Of a stretch of DNA of 64,000 nt, positions 1 through 8,996 are shown piece after piece. The notes below the pieces were generated by a model that saw nothing but the letters and a program-made list of their open reading frames with translations, was not told where the DNA came from and searched no databases. The number at the start of each line of letters is the position of its first letter. Within the stretch, counting starts at the first letter, position 1. Source of the stretch: Mesorhizobium sp. B4-1-3 (GTDB lineage Bacteria > Pseudomonadota > Alphaproteobacteria > Rhizobiales > Rhizobiaceae); the NCBI RefSeq assembly GCF_006439355.1, contig NZ_VFTG01000003.1:1-64000 (forward strand), in the 5' to 3' direction. The translations under genes were made by a program, and so were the position numbers.

Positions 1-154
1 CGAGCCGTCCACTTCCTCGGCTTCCTACAACTCGCCGCAGCTTTGCTCTGGATGCGTTGAATGTCGATTCAGCCTAGGCTCTCCACCGAGACAACCAATC
101 CCCGCTGGTCTAGTCTAGATGTAGATCGCATCGGATGAGCTATCGGGAGCAAAA

Positions 155-565
155 ATGATCTTACTGACGAGAGCTGTGGTTCAGCCCTGGAATTGCGACA
201 TGATGGGCCACATGACGACGCGGTTCTACGTCGCCTTCTTCGACGACGCCATCAACATTCTGCTCGGACAGGCGACCGGCTGGGCGCCGACGGCGCCCGA
301 ATGGGCCGACAGGGGATGGGCGGACGTCCGGCATGAGATCGATTTCGTCGGAGAGGTGGCCTCCGGGGTCATCGTGGAAATCTACGGCACGGTCCGCACT
401 GTCGGGCGCACATCCATCCAGACGGACTACGAGATGCGCAGGCTCCATGGCGGCGGGCTCGCGGCGAAGCTCGCTGCCAAGACGGTCTTCTTCAACCTTG
501 CCGAGCGAAAATCCACGCCGCTGACGGAGCCTATGCTCGAGCGTCTGAAGTCCTGGGGGACTTGA
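155..565 (+). CDS. Acyl-CoA thioesterase, 4HBT hotdog family
   Basis: A 136-residue single-domain hotdog protein. The N-terminal segment NCDMMGHM (residues 13-20) matches the 4-hydroxybenzoyl-CoA thioesterase signature, with Asp15 as the likely catalytic acid and His19 beside it, and it is followed by an aromatic FYVAFFDDA helix. The length is normal for the family. Such enzymes hydrolyse acyl-CoA or aroyl-CoA thioesters in the cytoplasm; the substrate cannot be read from sequence. It stands alone, facing the leftward ectoine arm, with 265 bp of apparently non-coding DNA after it. The family call is firm and the substrate is unknown. Confidence 0.8.
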   Translation: MILLTRAVVQPWNCDMMGHMTTRFYVAFFDDAINILLGQATGWAPTAPEWADRGWADVRHEIDFVGEVASGVIVEIYGTVRTVGRTSIQTDYEMRRLHGGGLAAKLAAKTVFFNLAERKSTPLTEPMLERLKSWGT

Positions 566-830
566 TCACGGCGATGTCCCGGTCATGCGAGCTTTTGCCC
601 CGTCGCAGGCGCGACCGCGTTTGCCGTGCGTCGGGATCTTTGTCGTCGCCTGCCCCAAGGACAAGGTCATGTACACCGCCGCCACCGATGCACTCGGCGT
701 GGCGGGCCGGTTGAAGGTCGTCGACGTGGCTGAGCTCATCAGCCTCACGGAAGCGTCCACCGCTGAAGGTTACGACCGGGTCGATGGCGGCGCGATCAAT
801 GGCTGACCGCGCCGGGCGCGCTTTCCCGGG

Positions 831-1931
831 TCAGGCGCCGCTCCACATCGCGTCCGGGACCACCACCAGCTTGCCAACGAAGTCCTTGCCCATGAAATCG
901 GTCTGGGCGCGGTGGAAATCCGACAGTTTGTAGACGCCGCCGACCAGCGGCTTGATCTTTCCTTCCTCGATGTAACGCACGATGCGGCGGAAGTCGGCCC
1001 GCGTGCCCTGGCTGGAACCGTGGAGCTGGAGCTGCTTCAGATACATGGTGCGCAGATCGAGCTGCACGACCGGACCCGCAATGGCGCCCGCCGTGGTGTA
1101 GCGCCCCTCGGGGCGCAGGATGCGCAAAAGGTCGTTGAAGATGGCGCCACCGACGAGGTCGGCGACCACGTCGATGGGCTCGCCGCCGGTCGCTTCGTTG
1201 ACGGCGGCGAGCAGGTCGGCCACGCCGCGTGTGATCACCTTCTCGGCGCCGATGTCGAGCACGGCCTTTTCCTTGCCCTTGCCGACGACGGCATAGGGAA
1301 TGGCGCCGCGCGCCCTTGCCAGTTGCACGATGCCGGAACCGACGCCGCCGGAGGCGCCGGTGACCAGCACACGCTCGCCGGCCTTCAGCGCAGCACGTTC
1401 CAGCATCTGCTCGCCGGTGAGGTAGGCGCAGCAGAAGGTGGCGAGCTCGACATCGCTCAGCTCGGTGTCGACGACATGCGCGTTCTCGGCCGGCAGCGCC
1501 TGGTATTCGGCATAACCGCCATCGCGGCCATGCCCCATATAGTCGATGTCGGCCAACGAATCGTCGTCGCGGTTGTAGATCGAGAAGTCTACCATGACGC
1601 GCTCACCGATGCGGTTCGCTGGCACGCCGTCTCCGACGGCGACGATGGTGCCCACCGTGTCCGTGCCCTGGATGCGCGGAAAGGTCAGCGTGTTGCCCTG
1701 GCGGCGCCAGGTCGAGACGGCGGCTGCGTCTTCCTCGGTACCATAGGCGCCCTGCCGCACCCAGACATCGGTGTTGTTCATGCCGCAGGCGCTGACCTTG
1801 ACCAGCACTTCGCCGGCAACGGGTGCCGGCACTTTTACATCGGTGCGGTAGACGAGCTTCTCCAGGCCGCCATGGCCGGTGAGCTGCACGGCGGCCATGG
1901 TGGCGGGAACGGTTCTGGTCATGGCATTCAT
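831..1931 (-). CDS. Zinc-type alcohol dehydrogenase family protein (MDR superfamily)
   Basis: A 366-residue medium-chain dehydrogenase/reductase. The GroES-like N-terminal half contains the ACGMNNTDVWVRQGAYG region. The Rossmann half begins near residue 190 with a GASGGVGSGIVQLA nucleotide-binding loop, typical of the quinone-reductase-like branch. The usual structural-zinc cysteine cluster is not evident, so it is more likely an NAD(P)H-dependent oxidoreductase than a classical zinc ADH. It starts 8 bp after the stop of the upstream transaminase on the same strand, so it is probably the last gene of the leftward ectoine arm. A role in ectoine breakdown is inferred only from position. Confidence 0.8.
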   Translation of the reverse strand: MNAMTRTVPATMAAVQLTGHGGLEKLVYRTDVKVPAPVAGEVLVKVSACGMNNTDVWVRQGAYGTEEDAAAVSTWRRQGNTLTFPRIQGTDTVGTIVAVGDGVPANRIGERVMVDFSIYNRDDDSLADIDYMGHGRDGGYAEYQALPAENAHVVDTELSDVELATFCCAYLTGEQMLERAALKAGERVLVTGASGGVGSGIVQLARARGAIPYAVVGKGKEKAVLDIGAEKVITRGVADLLAAVNEATGGEPIDVVADLVGGAIFNDLLRILRPEGRYTTAGAIAGPVVQLDLRTMYLKQLQLHGSSQGTRADFRRIVRYIEEGKIKPLVGGVYKLSDFHRAQTDFMGKDFVGKLVVVPDAMWSGA

Positions 1932-1939
1932 GTCGTTTC

Positions 1940-3319
1940 TCAGATATTGGCGAGGACGCTGTTCACGGCGTCGGCGGTCTTCGACACCACGGTGTCGGCC
2001 TCCTCGCGCGTCAGGCAGAGCGGCGGCGCGAAGCCGAGAATGTCGCCCTGCGGCATGGCGCGGCCGATGACGCCGCTCGCGGCCAGCGCCGTGGCGATCT
2101 GCGGCCCCACTTTAAGCGCCGGATCGAAGAAGACGCGATCGTCGCGGTCCTTGACGAATTCGATCGCGGCCAACATGCCGTCGCCGCGCACCTCGCCGAC
2201 GTGCTTATGGCTGCCAACGGCCTTGGCTAACTCTGCGCGGAAGTAAGCGCCGGTCTCGCCGGCATTCCGCACCAGGTCCATCTCGTCGATCAGCTCGAGA
2301 TTGGCGACACCGGCGGCAACGCAGATCGGGTGCGCCGAATAGGTCCAGCCATGGCCAAGCGAGCCAAGCTTGTCGGAGCCCTTGACCAGCACCTGCCAGA
2401 CCTTGTCGGAGACGATGACACCCGATAGGGGCGCATAGGCCGAGGTCAGACCCTTGGCGATGGTGATCAGGTCCGGCTTGATGCCGTAATGGTCGGAGCC
2501 GAACATGGTGCCGAGACGACCAAAGCCGGTCACCACCTCGTCGGCGACGAGCAGCACGTCATATTTGTTGAGCACAGCCTGGATCTTCTGCCAGTAGCCG
2601 GCCGGTGGCGGCACGATGCCGCCAGTACCGAGGATCGGCTCGCCGATGAAGGCCGCGACCGTGTCAGGGCCCTCGGCAAGGATCATCTCTTCCAGCTTGT
2701 CGGCGCAATATTGCGAGAACTGCTCCTCGCTCATCGAGCGGTCGGCGCGGCGGAAATAATAGGGCGCCTCGGTGTGCAGGATCGGCGCGCGCGGCAGGTC
2801 GAAGGCGTTGTGGAACAATTCGAGCCCGGTCAGCGACCCGGTCATCACGCCCGAGCCGTGATAGCCGCGCCAGCGCGAGATGATCTTCTTCTTCTCCGGC
2901 CGTCCGAGGACGTTGTTGTAGTACCAGATCAGCTTGATGTTGGTCTCGTTGGCATCGGAGCCGGAGAGGCCGAAATAAACCCGCGACATGCCTTTCGGCG
3001 CGCGGTCGATGATCATCTTGGCCAAGGTGATCGAGGCCTCGGTGCCGTGCCCGACATAGGCGTGATAATAGGCGAGATTCTTCGCCTGCTCGGCAATGGC
3101 ATCGGCGATCTTTTGGCGGCCGTAGCCGACATTGACGCAATAAAGGCCGGCAAAGGCATCGATGCTCTTCTTGCCGGTGTTGTCCCAGACGGTGACGCCT
3201 TCGCCGCCGGCCATGATGCGGGCCGGCGACTCGCCGCGCGCGTGCGTGCCCATATGCGTCGAGGGATGGAAGAAGTGGTCGCGATCCCAGGCCGAGAGTT
3301 CATTGGATTGTTCGAGCAT
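1940..3319 (-). CDS. doeD: Class III PLP aminotransferase, probable diaminobutyrate transaminase of ectoine catabolism
   Basis: A 459-residue fold-type I class III transaminase. DEVVTGFGR (260-268) supplies the cofactor-ring Asp, and Lys289 in TIAKGLTSAYAP is the Schiff-base lysine. Family members move an amino group from GABA, polyamines or diaminobutyrate to pyruvate or 2-oxoglutarate. It lies directly downstream of a semialdehyde dehydrogenase and an Lrp regulator, the asnC-ssd-atf block known from rhizobial ectoine clusters, and next to enuR-ehu-eut. In that setting its likely job is L-2,4-diaminobutyrate to aspartate semialdehyde. GABA or putrescine transaminase is the alternative if context is ignored. 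Confidence 0.78.
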   Translation of the reverse strand: MLEQSNELSAWDRDHFFHPSTHMGTHARGESPARIMAGGEGVTVWDNTGKKSIDAFAGLYCVNVGYGRQKIADAIAEQAKNLAYYHAYVGHGTEASITLAKMIIDRAPKGMSRVYFGLSGSDANETNIKLIWYYNNVLGRPEKKKIISRWRGYHGSGVMTGSLTGLELFHNAFDLPRAPILHTEAPYYFRRADRSMSEEQFSQYCADKLEEMILAEGPDTVAAFIGEPILGTGGIVPPPAGYWQKIQAVLNKYDVLLVADEVVTGFGRLGTMFGSDHYGIKPDLITIAKGLTSAYAPLSGVIVSDKVWQVLVKGSDKLGSLGHGWTYSAHPICVAAGVANLELIDEMDLVRNAGETGAYFRAELAKAVGSHKHVGEVRGDGMLAAIEFVKDRDDRVFFDPALKVGPQIATALAASGVIGRAMPQGDILGFAPPLCLTREEADTVVSKTADAVNSVLANI

Positions 3320-3352
3320 TTTTGTCTCCTACGAGAATGAGGCCTGCGTAGC

Positions 3353-4846
3353 TTAGGCTACGTCGAGGCAAAGGTATTTGAGGTCTGTAAAAGCTTCGAG
3401 CCCGTGGCGCGAGCCTTCGCGGCCGATCCCGGATTGCTTGACGCCGCCGAACGGGATCGGCGCGCCGGTGATCTTGACCCGGTTGATCGCCACCATGCCG
3501 TATTCCAAGGCACGGCCCATGCGTGCCTGCCGGGCGCCGTTCTCGGTGACGACATAGGCGACCAGGCCGTACTCCGTGGCGTTGGCGCGGGCGACGACTT
3601 CCGCCTCGTCGTCGAATGGCGTCACCGCGGCGACCGGGCCGAATGTCTCTTCGCGCATGATCAGTGCTTCGTCCGGCACATCAACGAGCAGCGTCGGCTG
3701 GTAGAACAGCGGGCCGGCCGCATGGCGCTTGCCGCCGGTCAGGCAGCGCGCGCCGCGGGTGAGCGCATCGGCGACTTGCTCCTCGACTTTCTTGACCGCA
3801 CGCTCATGCATCAGCGGCCCGATATCGGCGTCTGCGGATAGGCCGCTGCCGGTGCGGAGCTGACCGATGCGGCGCGCGAAAGCGGCGCAGAAGCGATCAT
3901 AGATCGGCCGCTGCACATAGATGCGGTTGGCGGCGAGGCAATCCTGGCCGGAGGTGGCGAATTTGGCATCGAGCGCGATCGTCACCGCCTTATCGATGTC
4001 GGCATCGTCGAAGACGATCAATGGCGCGTGGCCGCCGAGCTCCATCACCAGCCGTTTCATCGTCGGGGCGCTCTGCGCAGCGATCAGCCGGCCGATTTCG
4101 GTCGAGCCGGTGAAGCTCATGGCACGCACGCGAGCATCGGCGCACATCGCGCCGACGATGGTGCGCGCATCGCCGGTGACGATGTTGAAGACGCCTGCCG
4201 GCAGCCCGGCTCGCTCGCCAAGCTCGGCCAGCGCCAAGGCCGAGAGCGGCGTTTCCGAGGACGGATGCGCCACCACCGTGCAGCCGGCGGCAAGCGCGGC
4301 CGCGGCCTTGCGGGTAAGCATGGCCGACGGAAAATTCCATGGTGTTACGACGCCGACCACGCCGAGCGGTTCGCGGCGCACCGACATCTCGGCATTCGGC
4401 AGATGGCTGGTGACGCTCTCGGCGTTGAGGCGTTTCGCTTCCTCGGCATACCATTCGACGAAGGAAGCAGCGTAGTCGATCTCGCCCAGCGATTCCTTCA
4501 TCGGCTTGCCCTGCTCGAGCGTCATCAGGAGCGCCAGGTCGTCCTTTGCGGCGATGACCAGATCGAACCATTTCCGCAGGATCCTCGAGCGTTCCTGCGG
4601 CAGCGCTGAGCGCCAGGCCGGCAAGGCGCGGGATGCAGCGTCAATTGCTTTCGTCGTCTGCTCCGCATCGAGCGCAGCCACAAAGGCTACGGTGGCTCCG
4701 GTCGCCGGATCGGTGACTTCAAAACCTGCCGCCGCATCGCTTGCCGTCCAGTGGCCATCGACATAGGCGAGCGCGCGCAATAGCCGGCGATCGGCGAGGC
4801 GGTCGAGCGCTTCATGGTGGTTGGTGCGGGCAAAATGCGCGGACAT
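3353..4846 (-). CDS. doeC: NAD(P)-dependent semialdehyde dehydrogenase of ectoine catabolism (GabD-like)
   Basis: A 497-residue aldehyde dehydrogenase. TPWNFP places Asn171, MELGGHAP gives the general base Glu269, and GQDCLAANRI gives the nucleophile Cys303. The ATG at 4846 is chosen because the family begins at MSAHFAR; the reading frame is open for 89 more codons upstream, but that stretch is low-complexity and overlaps the asnC gene. It resembles succinate-semialdehyde dehydrogenases; in ectoine clusters the homologue oxidises aspartate semialdehyde to aspartate. One oddity is HPSSETP near residue 194, with His where many family members have Lys. It is 33 bp upstream of the transaminase on the same strand. 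Confidence 0.8.
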   Translation of the reverse strand: MSAHFARTNHHEALDRLADRRLLRALAYVDGHWTASDAAAGFEVTDPATGATVAFVAALDAEQTTKAIDAASRALPAWRSALPQERSRILRKWFDLVIAAKDDLALLMTLEQGKPMKESLGEIDYAASFVEWYAEEAKRLNAESVTSHLPNAEMSVRREPLGVVGVVTPWNFPSAMLTRKAAAALAAGCTVVAHPSSETPLSALALAELGERAGLPAGVFNIVTGDARTIVGAMCADARVRAMSFTGSTEIGRLIAAQSAPTMKRLVMELGGHAPLIVFDDADIDKAVTIALDAKFATSGQDCLAANRIYVQRPIYDRFCAAFARRIGQLRTGSGLSADADIGPLMHERAVKKVEEQVADALTRGARCLTGGKRHAAGPLFYQPTLLVDVPDEALIMREETFGPVAAVTPFDDEAEVVARANATEYGLVAYVVTENGARQARMGRALEYGMVAINRVKITGAPIPFGGVKQSGIGREGSRHGLEAFTDLKYLCLDVA

Positions 4847-4976
4847 CAGTCGAGTCTCCCGGTGCCGAGGCGATAGGGAGAGACTAGTCGCGCGATCGAA
4901 ACAAAGAGGCTGTTTCGGCAAGCTGACAGAGAGAGATTGTCTCTGTTGGCCGACTGCCGCAGACAATCTCTCTACC

Positions 4977-5468
4977 TCAGGGTTGCTCCGGCAGCAGATC
5001 GGCCACCGGCAGCACCGTCTCGTCCTTGACCGTCTTGGTGACGATGTAGGTGAAGTAGCGGTCGATGCCGATCTCGCGCTCAAGCAAGCCGTCGACCAGC
5101 CGCTGATAGGCATCGATGTCGCGCGCCATCACCTTCAGCACATAGTCGACGCCGCCGCCTACCGACCAGCAGGCGACGATCTCCGGAACATCGCGCACCA
5201 CCCGCTCGAAGCGGTCGAAATCCGCCTGGCGGTGGTTGGAGAGCGTCACCTCCATCAGCACCGTCGCCACCGGCGCGACGGCACGCATGGCGATCGCGGC
5301 GTGATAGCCGGAGACGATGCCGGCTTTTTCAAGCTTGCGCAGCCGCATCCAGCACGGCGTCGGCGACAGGCCGACCTTCTCCGCCAGCGCCAGCTTGGTG
5401 ATGCGCCCATCGCGCTGGATGGCGTCGAGAATCCTGAGGTCGATCGGGTCGAGCTTCGCTGCCGCCAT
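4977..5468 (-). CDS. Lrp/AsnC-family transcriptional regulator of the ectoine cluster
   Basis: A 163-residue regulator from the MAAAK start (an in-frame ATG at 5498 would add 10 residues). The N-terminal LDPIDLRILDAIQRDGR helix and the KLALAEKVGLSPTPCWMRLRKLE helix-turn-helix are followed by the RAM ligand-binding domain (VACWSVGGGVDYVLKVMARD). An Lrp-type regulator called AsnC or DoeX is a regular member of ectoine catabolic clusters. It is divergent from enuR, sharing a short intergenic region, and 130 bp upstream of the semialdehyde dehydrogenase it probably controls. The ligand is unknown; an ectoine breakdown product is the natural guess. Confidence 0.85.
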   Translation of the reverse strand: MAAAKLDPIDLRILDAIQRDGRITKLALAEKVGLSPTPCWMRLRKLEKAGIVSGYHAAIAMRAVAPVATVLMEVTLSNHRQADFDRFERVVRDVPEIVACWSVGGGVDYVLKVMARDIDAYQRLVDGLLEREIGIDRYFTYIVTKTVKDETVLPVADLLPEQP

Positions 5469-5509
5469 GCGGGATTCGCCTTTCGTTGCGGACACCATGA
5501 CGATGCATT

Positions 5510-5539
5510 ATTTCGATTGTCAATTGCACTGATTTCGAT
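5510..5539. promoter_or_regulatory. Direct repeat in the asnC-enuR intergenic region, possible regulator site
   Basis: The octamer ATTTCGAT occurs at 5510-5517 and again at 5532-5539, 22 bp apart start to start (two helical turns), in the short gap between the divergent asnC and enuR genes. Two same-face half-sites are what MocR-type dimers often bind. That is only inference from spacing and position; Lrp/AsnC binding is equally possible. Confidence 0.35.
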
Positions 5540-5551
5540 CTCTAATAAGTC

Positions 5552-6937
5552 ATGACATTATGGCAGCCTGATCCTGCTCTCATCCGCCGGCCGGCTTATC
5601 TCTCGCTGGCCGACCAGTTCGCGCGCGCCATCCATGACGGGCGGCTGGCAAACGGCACGCGGCTGCCGACGCACCGCCGGCTGGCGGACGACCTGAAGCT
5701 TTCGGTGCAGACCGTCAGCCGCGCCTATGAGGAATTGATCCGCCGCGGCCTGATCTCCGGCGAGGTCGGCCGCGGCAGCTTCGTGCAGACGCAGCATCGC
5801 GAGCCCGAGCCGCCCTACCTTCCGGAGCGGCTGGGCGAGGTTATCGACCTCTCGATCCTGAAGCCGGTCTGCGAGCCGATGCATCTGGAAAAGCTGAAGC
5901 AGGCGCTGGGCTGGCTTGCCGAGAACCTGCCGTCGAGCTCGGCGCTGTCGTTTCGGCCGAACATGGTATTCCCGCGCCACCGCGCGGTCGCGGTCGAATG
6001 GCTGAAGCTTTGCGGGCTGGAGGCGTCGCCGCAGAATATCAGCCTGACCAATGGCGCCACCGCCGGCATGACGGTGGCGCTGATGAGCGTGGCGCCGCCC
6101 GGCTCGACGGTCGCCACCGAGGCGATCGGCCACCACACGCTGATCCCGCTTGCGCGCTATCTCGGCTTCAACCTCGAAGGCCTGCCGATCGACGACAACG
6201 GGCTGATCCCCGAAGCGCTCGACGAGGCTTGCCGTCTGTCGGACATCCGCGCCGTGTTCGTCCAGCCATCGGTGATCAACCCGACGGCCACGCTGATGGA
6301 CGCCGCCCGCCGCGAGCAAATCGCGGCGGTGGCGCGCAAGCACGATATCGCCATCATCGAGAACGACGTGCTCGGGCCGCTGGTTGAAGGCCGCCCGCCG
6401 GCGATTGCCGCCTTCGCGCCGGAGCGGACGCTCTACGTCACCTCCTTCACCAAGATCACCGTGCCAGGCCTGCGCATCGGCTATCTGGCGGTGCCGGACC
6501 GCTATGTCGCGGCCGTCGCCAACCGCCACCTCGTCTCGAACTGGATGGCGACGCCGATGGTGGCAGAAATCGCCACCCGATGGGTGAATGACGGCACGGC
6601 GATGGAGCTGGTCAACTGGCAGCGCGGCGCGCTGAAGCGGCGCCAGGAAATTGCCGCCGAAATGCTGGCTGGCGTCGATTACCGCGACCACCGCGATGGG
6701 CTGCATCTGTGGCTCGAGTTGCCGGGCGACCGGGCCGAAGAAAGTTTTGTCGCGCAGGCGCGCCTGCGCGGGGTGGCGATCGCGCCAGGAACCTCGTTCC
6801 GCATCGCCGATACGCCCTGGTGTCCGGCCGTGCGCATCTCGCTCGGATCGACCACGGAGGGGGAACTGCGGGCGGGCCTGAGCGTTGTCGCCAAGCTGCT
6901 GCTCGGCGATCCGGAGCATCTCCTGCTCGCCATCTGA
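5552..6937 (+). CDS. enuR: EnuR, MocR/GntR-type PLP-dependent regulator of ectoine uptake and catabolism
   Basis: A 461-residue two-domain regulator. Residues 15-80 form a GntR winged helix (LSLADQFARAIHDGRL, then THRRLADDLKLSVQTVSRAYEELIRRG in part). The remainder is a class I aminotransferase fold, with Lys301 in SFTKITVPGLRIGY as the expected PLP-binding lysine. In studied bacteria EnuR represses the ehu/eut operon and is relieved when ectoine-derived diaminobutyrate compounds react with its PLP. The gene sits directly upstream of ehuA and divergent from asnC, the standard place for enuR. The ATG at 5552 overlaps a TCATGACATTATGG segment resembling motifs upstream of ehuA, suggesting autoregulation. 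Confidence 0.9.
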   Translation: MTLWQPDPALIRRPAYLSLADQFARAIHDGRLANGTRLPTHRRLADDLKLSVQTVSRAYEELIRRGLISGEVGRGSFVQTQHREPEPPYLPERLGEVIDLSILKPVCEPMHLEKLKQALGWLAENLPSSSALSFRPNMVFPRHRAVAVEWLKLCGLEASPQNISLTNGATAGMTVALMSVAPPGSTVATEAIGHHTLIPLARYLGFNLEGLPIDDNGLIPEALDEACRLSDIRAVFVQPSVINPTATLMDAARREQIAAVARKHDIAIIENDVLGPLVEGRPPAIAAFAPERTLYVTSFTKITVPGLRIGYLAVPDRYVAAVANRHLVSNWMATPMVAEIATRWVNDGTAMELVNWQRGALKRRQEIAAEMLAGVDYRDHRDGLHLWLELPGDRAEESFVAQARLRGVAIAPGTSFRIADTPWCPAVRISLGSTTEGELRAGLSVVAKLLLGDPEHLLLAI

Positions 6938-6988
6938 TGCACAAGTGGAGCGCAGATTGCCCTGAAATTGCGCCGCGCCGGAAATATT

Positions 6989-7020
6989 GTCATGATATTA
7001 TTTTACCGATTGACATGATT
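6989..7020. promoter_or_regulatory. Putative EnuR operator / ehuA promoter region
   Basis: Between enuR and ehuA, an AT-rich stretch carries two similar boxes in direct orientation, TGTCATGATAT near 6989 and TGACATGATTT near 7011, whose CATGAT cores are 23 bp apart. Spaced direct repeats fit MocR-type operators, and a related TCATGACATTA lies at the enuR start. Assignment to EnuR is inference from position and repeat geometry. Confidence 0.4.
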
Positions 7021-7073
7021 TGGCACGTTTCGCATCGTTAAAGGCATAGGCTCCTCCAGAACGGGGAAATGGA

Positions 7074-7859
7074 TTGCCCGCGCCCATCATCAAGGTCGAT
7101 GCGATTTCGAAGAGCTTCGGCGCCTTCAAGGTGCTGGACGGCCTGTCGATGCAGGTGATGCCGGGCGAGAAGTTGGCGCTGATCGGCCCGTCCGGCTCCG
7201 GCAAGACGACGATCCTGCGTATCCTGATGACGCTGGAAAAGATCGACGGCGGCCACATCCAGGTCGACGGCGAGCAGCTCTACCACATGGAGCGCAACGG
7301 CCAGCTGTTGGCGGCCGACGAACGGCATCTGGCCAGAATGCGCCAAAAGATCGGCATGGTCTTCCAGCTCTTCAATCTCTTCCCGCACAAATGCGTCATG
7401 GACAATGTGACCCTGGCGCCGATGCTGACCAAAGGCGTCGCGCGCGCCGCCGCTGAGAAGCGGGCAATGGAACTGCTCGACATGGTGGGCCTCGCGGACA
7501 AGGCGAAGGCGATGCCGGCGCAGCTCTCCGGCGGCCAGAAGCAGCGTGTGGCGATCGCCCGGGCGCTGGCGCTGTCGCCCAAGATCATGCTGTTCGACGA
7601 GGTCACCTCGGCGCTCGATCCGGAACTGGTCGAAGAGGTGCTCAATGTCATGCGCAAGCTCGCCGCCGAGACCGACATGACGATGCTGCTGGTCACCCAC
7701 GAGATGGGCTTCGCCCACGACTTCGCCGACCGCGTGCTGTTCTTCGACCGCGGCCGGATCGTCGAGGAAGGCAAGCCCGATGAGATTTTCCGCCATCCCA
7801 AGCAGGAAAGAACGCAGAGCTTCCTGAAGAAGATCATCGCGGCCGGACATCGCGTCTGA
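7074..7859 (+). CDS. ehuA: Ectoine/hydroxyectoine ABC transporter, ATP-binding protein EhuA
   Basis: A 261-residue polar-amino-acid-type ABC ATPase. Walker A is GPSGSGKTT (38-46), the signature is [15 protein letters not shown] and Walker B is [14 protein letters not shown]. The only in-frame start before Walker A that leaves a full protein is TTG at 7074, preceded by a GGGGAAATGGA stretch as the probable ribosome site; an ATG at 7069 is out of frame and an in-frame stop lies at 7047. It powers import of ectoine and hydroxyectoine with EhuB, EhuC and EhuD, encoded next in order. Confidence 0.9.
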   Translation: MPAPIIKVDAISKSFGAFKVLDGLSMQVMPGEKLALIGPSGSGKTTILRILMTLEKIDGGHIQVDGEQLYHMERNGQLLAADERHLARMRQKIGMVFQLFNLFPHKCVMDNVTLAPMLTKGVARAAAEKRAMELLDMVGLADKAKAMPAQLSGGQKQRVAIARALALSPKIMLFDEVTSALDPELVEEVLNVMRKLAAETDMTMLLVTHEMGFAHDFADRVLFFDRGRIVEEGKPDEIFRHPKQERTQSFLKKIIAAGHRV

Positions 7860-7957
7860 CCGCAATGCCCAAGGGCGGCCAAGCCGCCCCGAAGACCAGC
7901 GGCGGGAAGGCCGCACCGAACCGAGCAAACCAAGAAGAGAACAAGGAGTTGGGAACG

Positions 7958-8809
7958 ATGAAGAAACTTGGCATTCTGGCTGGCGTCGCCGGCCTCGCGG
8001 TCAGCACGATGCTGCTCGCCTCCGGTGCACATTCGGCGGACGACGCAAAGCTCGAGCAGCTCAAGCAGCAGGGCTTCGCCCGCGTCGCCATCGCCAACGA
8101 GCCGCCCTATACGGCGGTTGCCGCCGATGGCAAGGTGTCAGGCGCGGCGCCCGACGTGGCGCGCGAGATCTTCAAGCGCCTCGGAGTCAACGACATCGTC
8201 GCTTCGATCTCCGAATATGGCGCTATGATCCCCGGTCTGCAGGCTGGCCGCTTCGACGTCGTGACCGCCGGCCTGTTCATGAAGCCGGAGCGCTGCGCGG
8301 CGGTCGCCTATTCCGAGCCGGTGCTTTGCGACGCCGAGGCGCTGCTGGTGAAGAAGGGCAATCCGAAGGGCTTCAAGAGCTATGCGGACATCGCCAAGGA
8401 CACCTCGGCGACCATCGGCGCGCCGGGCGGCGGCACCGAGGAGAAGCTGGCGCTCAACGCCGGCGTGCCGCGCGATCGCGTCGTCGTCGTGCCGGACGGC
8501 CAGAGCGGCCTGAAGATGGTGCAGGACGGCCGCATCGACGCCTATTCGCTCCCCGTTCTGTCGATCAACGATCTGGTCAAGAAGGCCAATGATCCGAACC
8601 TCGAAGTGATCGCGCCGGTGCAGGGCGCGCCGGTCTATTGCGACGGCGCCGCCTTCAAGAAGGGCGATGAGGCGCTGCGCGACGCCTATGACGTCGAGCT
8701 CGCCAAGATGAAGAAGTCCGGCGAGTTCGCCAAGATCATCGAGCCCTACGGCTTCTCGGCCGCGGCCGCGATGTCGACGACGCGCGAGAAGCTCTGCTCG
8801 GCGAAGTAG
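7958..8809 (+). CDS. ehuB: Ectoine/hydroxyectoine-binding periplasmic protein EhuB
   Basis: A 283-residue family 3 solute-binding protein. A signal peptide (MKK start, hydrophobic core, AHSA just before the mature DDAK sequence) sends it to the periplasm. The body shows the type II binding fold (RVAIANEPPYTA, GAAPDVAREIF, FDVVTAGLFMKPERC). Start 7958 is chosen because AAGGAG lies just upstream and the signal peptide begins there; the frame is open further upstream but not conserved-looking. It binds ectoine and hydroxyectoine and delivers them to the EhuCD channel. An intergenic hairpin repeat separates it from ehuC. Confidence 0.9.
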   Translation: MKKLGILAGVAGLAVSTMLLASGAHSADDAKLEQLKQQGFARVAIANEPPYTAVAADGKVSGAAPDVAREIFKRLGVNDIVASISEYGAMIPGLQAGRFDVVTAGLFMKPERCAAVAYSEPVLCDAEALLVKKGNPKGFKSYADIAKDTSATIGAPGGGTEEKLALNAGVPRDRVVVVPDGQSGLKMVQDGRIDAYSLPVLSINDLVKKANDPNLEVIAPVQGAPVYCDGAAFKKGDEALRDAYDVELAKMKKSGEFAKIIEPYGFSAAAAMSTTREKLCSAK

Positions 8810-8819
8810 TGCTCCTTTG

Positions 8820-8943
8820 CCTTCTCCCCGCTTGCGGGGAGAAGGTGGCCCGAAGGGCTGGATGAGGGGCGGCGCCAGCATTTCAAGGTTAGCGTTGCCC
8901 CTCATCTGCCTGCCGGCATCTTCTCCCCGAGAACGGGGAGAAG
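8820..8943. repeat. RIME-like intergenic mosaic element inside the ehu operon
   Basis: Two perfect hairpins sharing the arm CTTCTCCCCG/CGGGGAGAAG lie at 8820-8845 and 8920-8943. They flank a middle part with GGTGGCCCGAAGGGCTGGATGAGGGGC. This is the layout of rhizobial intergenic mosaic elements; similar copies occur at 27.6-27.8 kb and 33.1 kb in this window. Its place between the binding-protein and permease genes could affect mRNA stability and lower permease output. That effect is inferred. Confidence 0.75.
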
Positions 8944-8996
8944 GGGCTGTCGCGGCCGCCTCGCATTGCGGCAAACGTAAGGAAACTTCGATCTTC

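Noticed and set aside
585..806. 73-codon open frame downstream of the thioesterase gene
   Set aside because: No recognised family, no clear ribosome site and unusual composition at its start; possibly a gene remnant but not supported as a gene.
912..2246. 444-codon frame opposite the MDR and transaminase genes
   Set aside because: Antisense to two well-supported enzymes; composition (His/Asp/Arg-rich) is typical of the complementary frame in high-GC DNA.
4847..5113. N-terminal extension of the semialdehyde dehydrogenase
   Set aside because: 89 codons of Ser/Arg-rich sequence overlapping the asnC gene; family proteins start at the later ATG.
8817..8996. Upstream extension of the ehuC frame
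   Set aside because: It translates the intergenic hairpin repeat; the MTQWSGYLG start at 8997 fits the family length.
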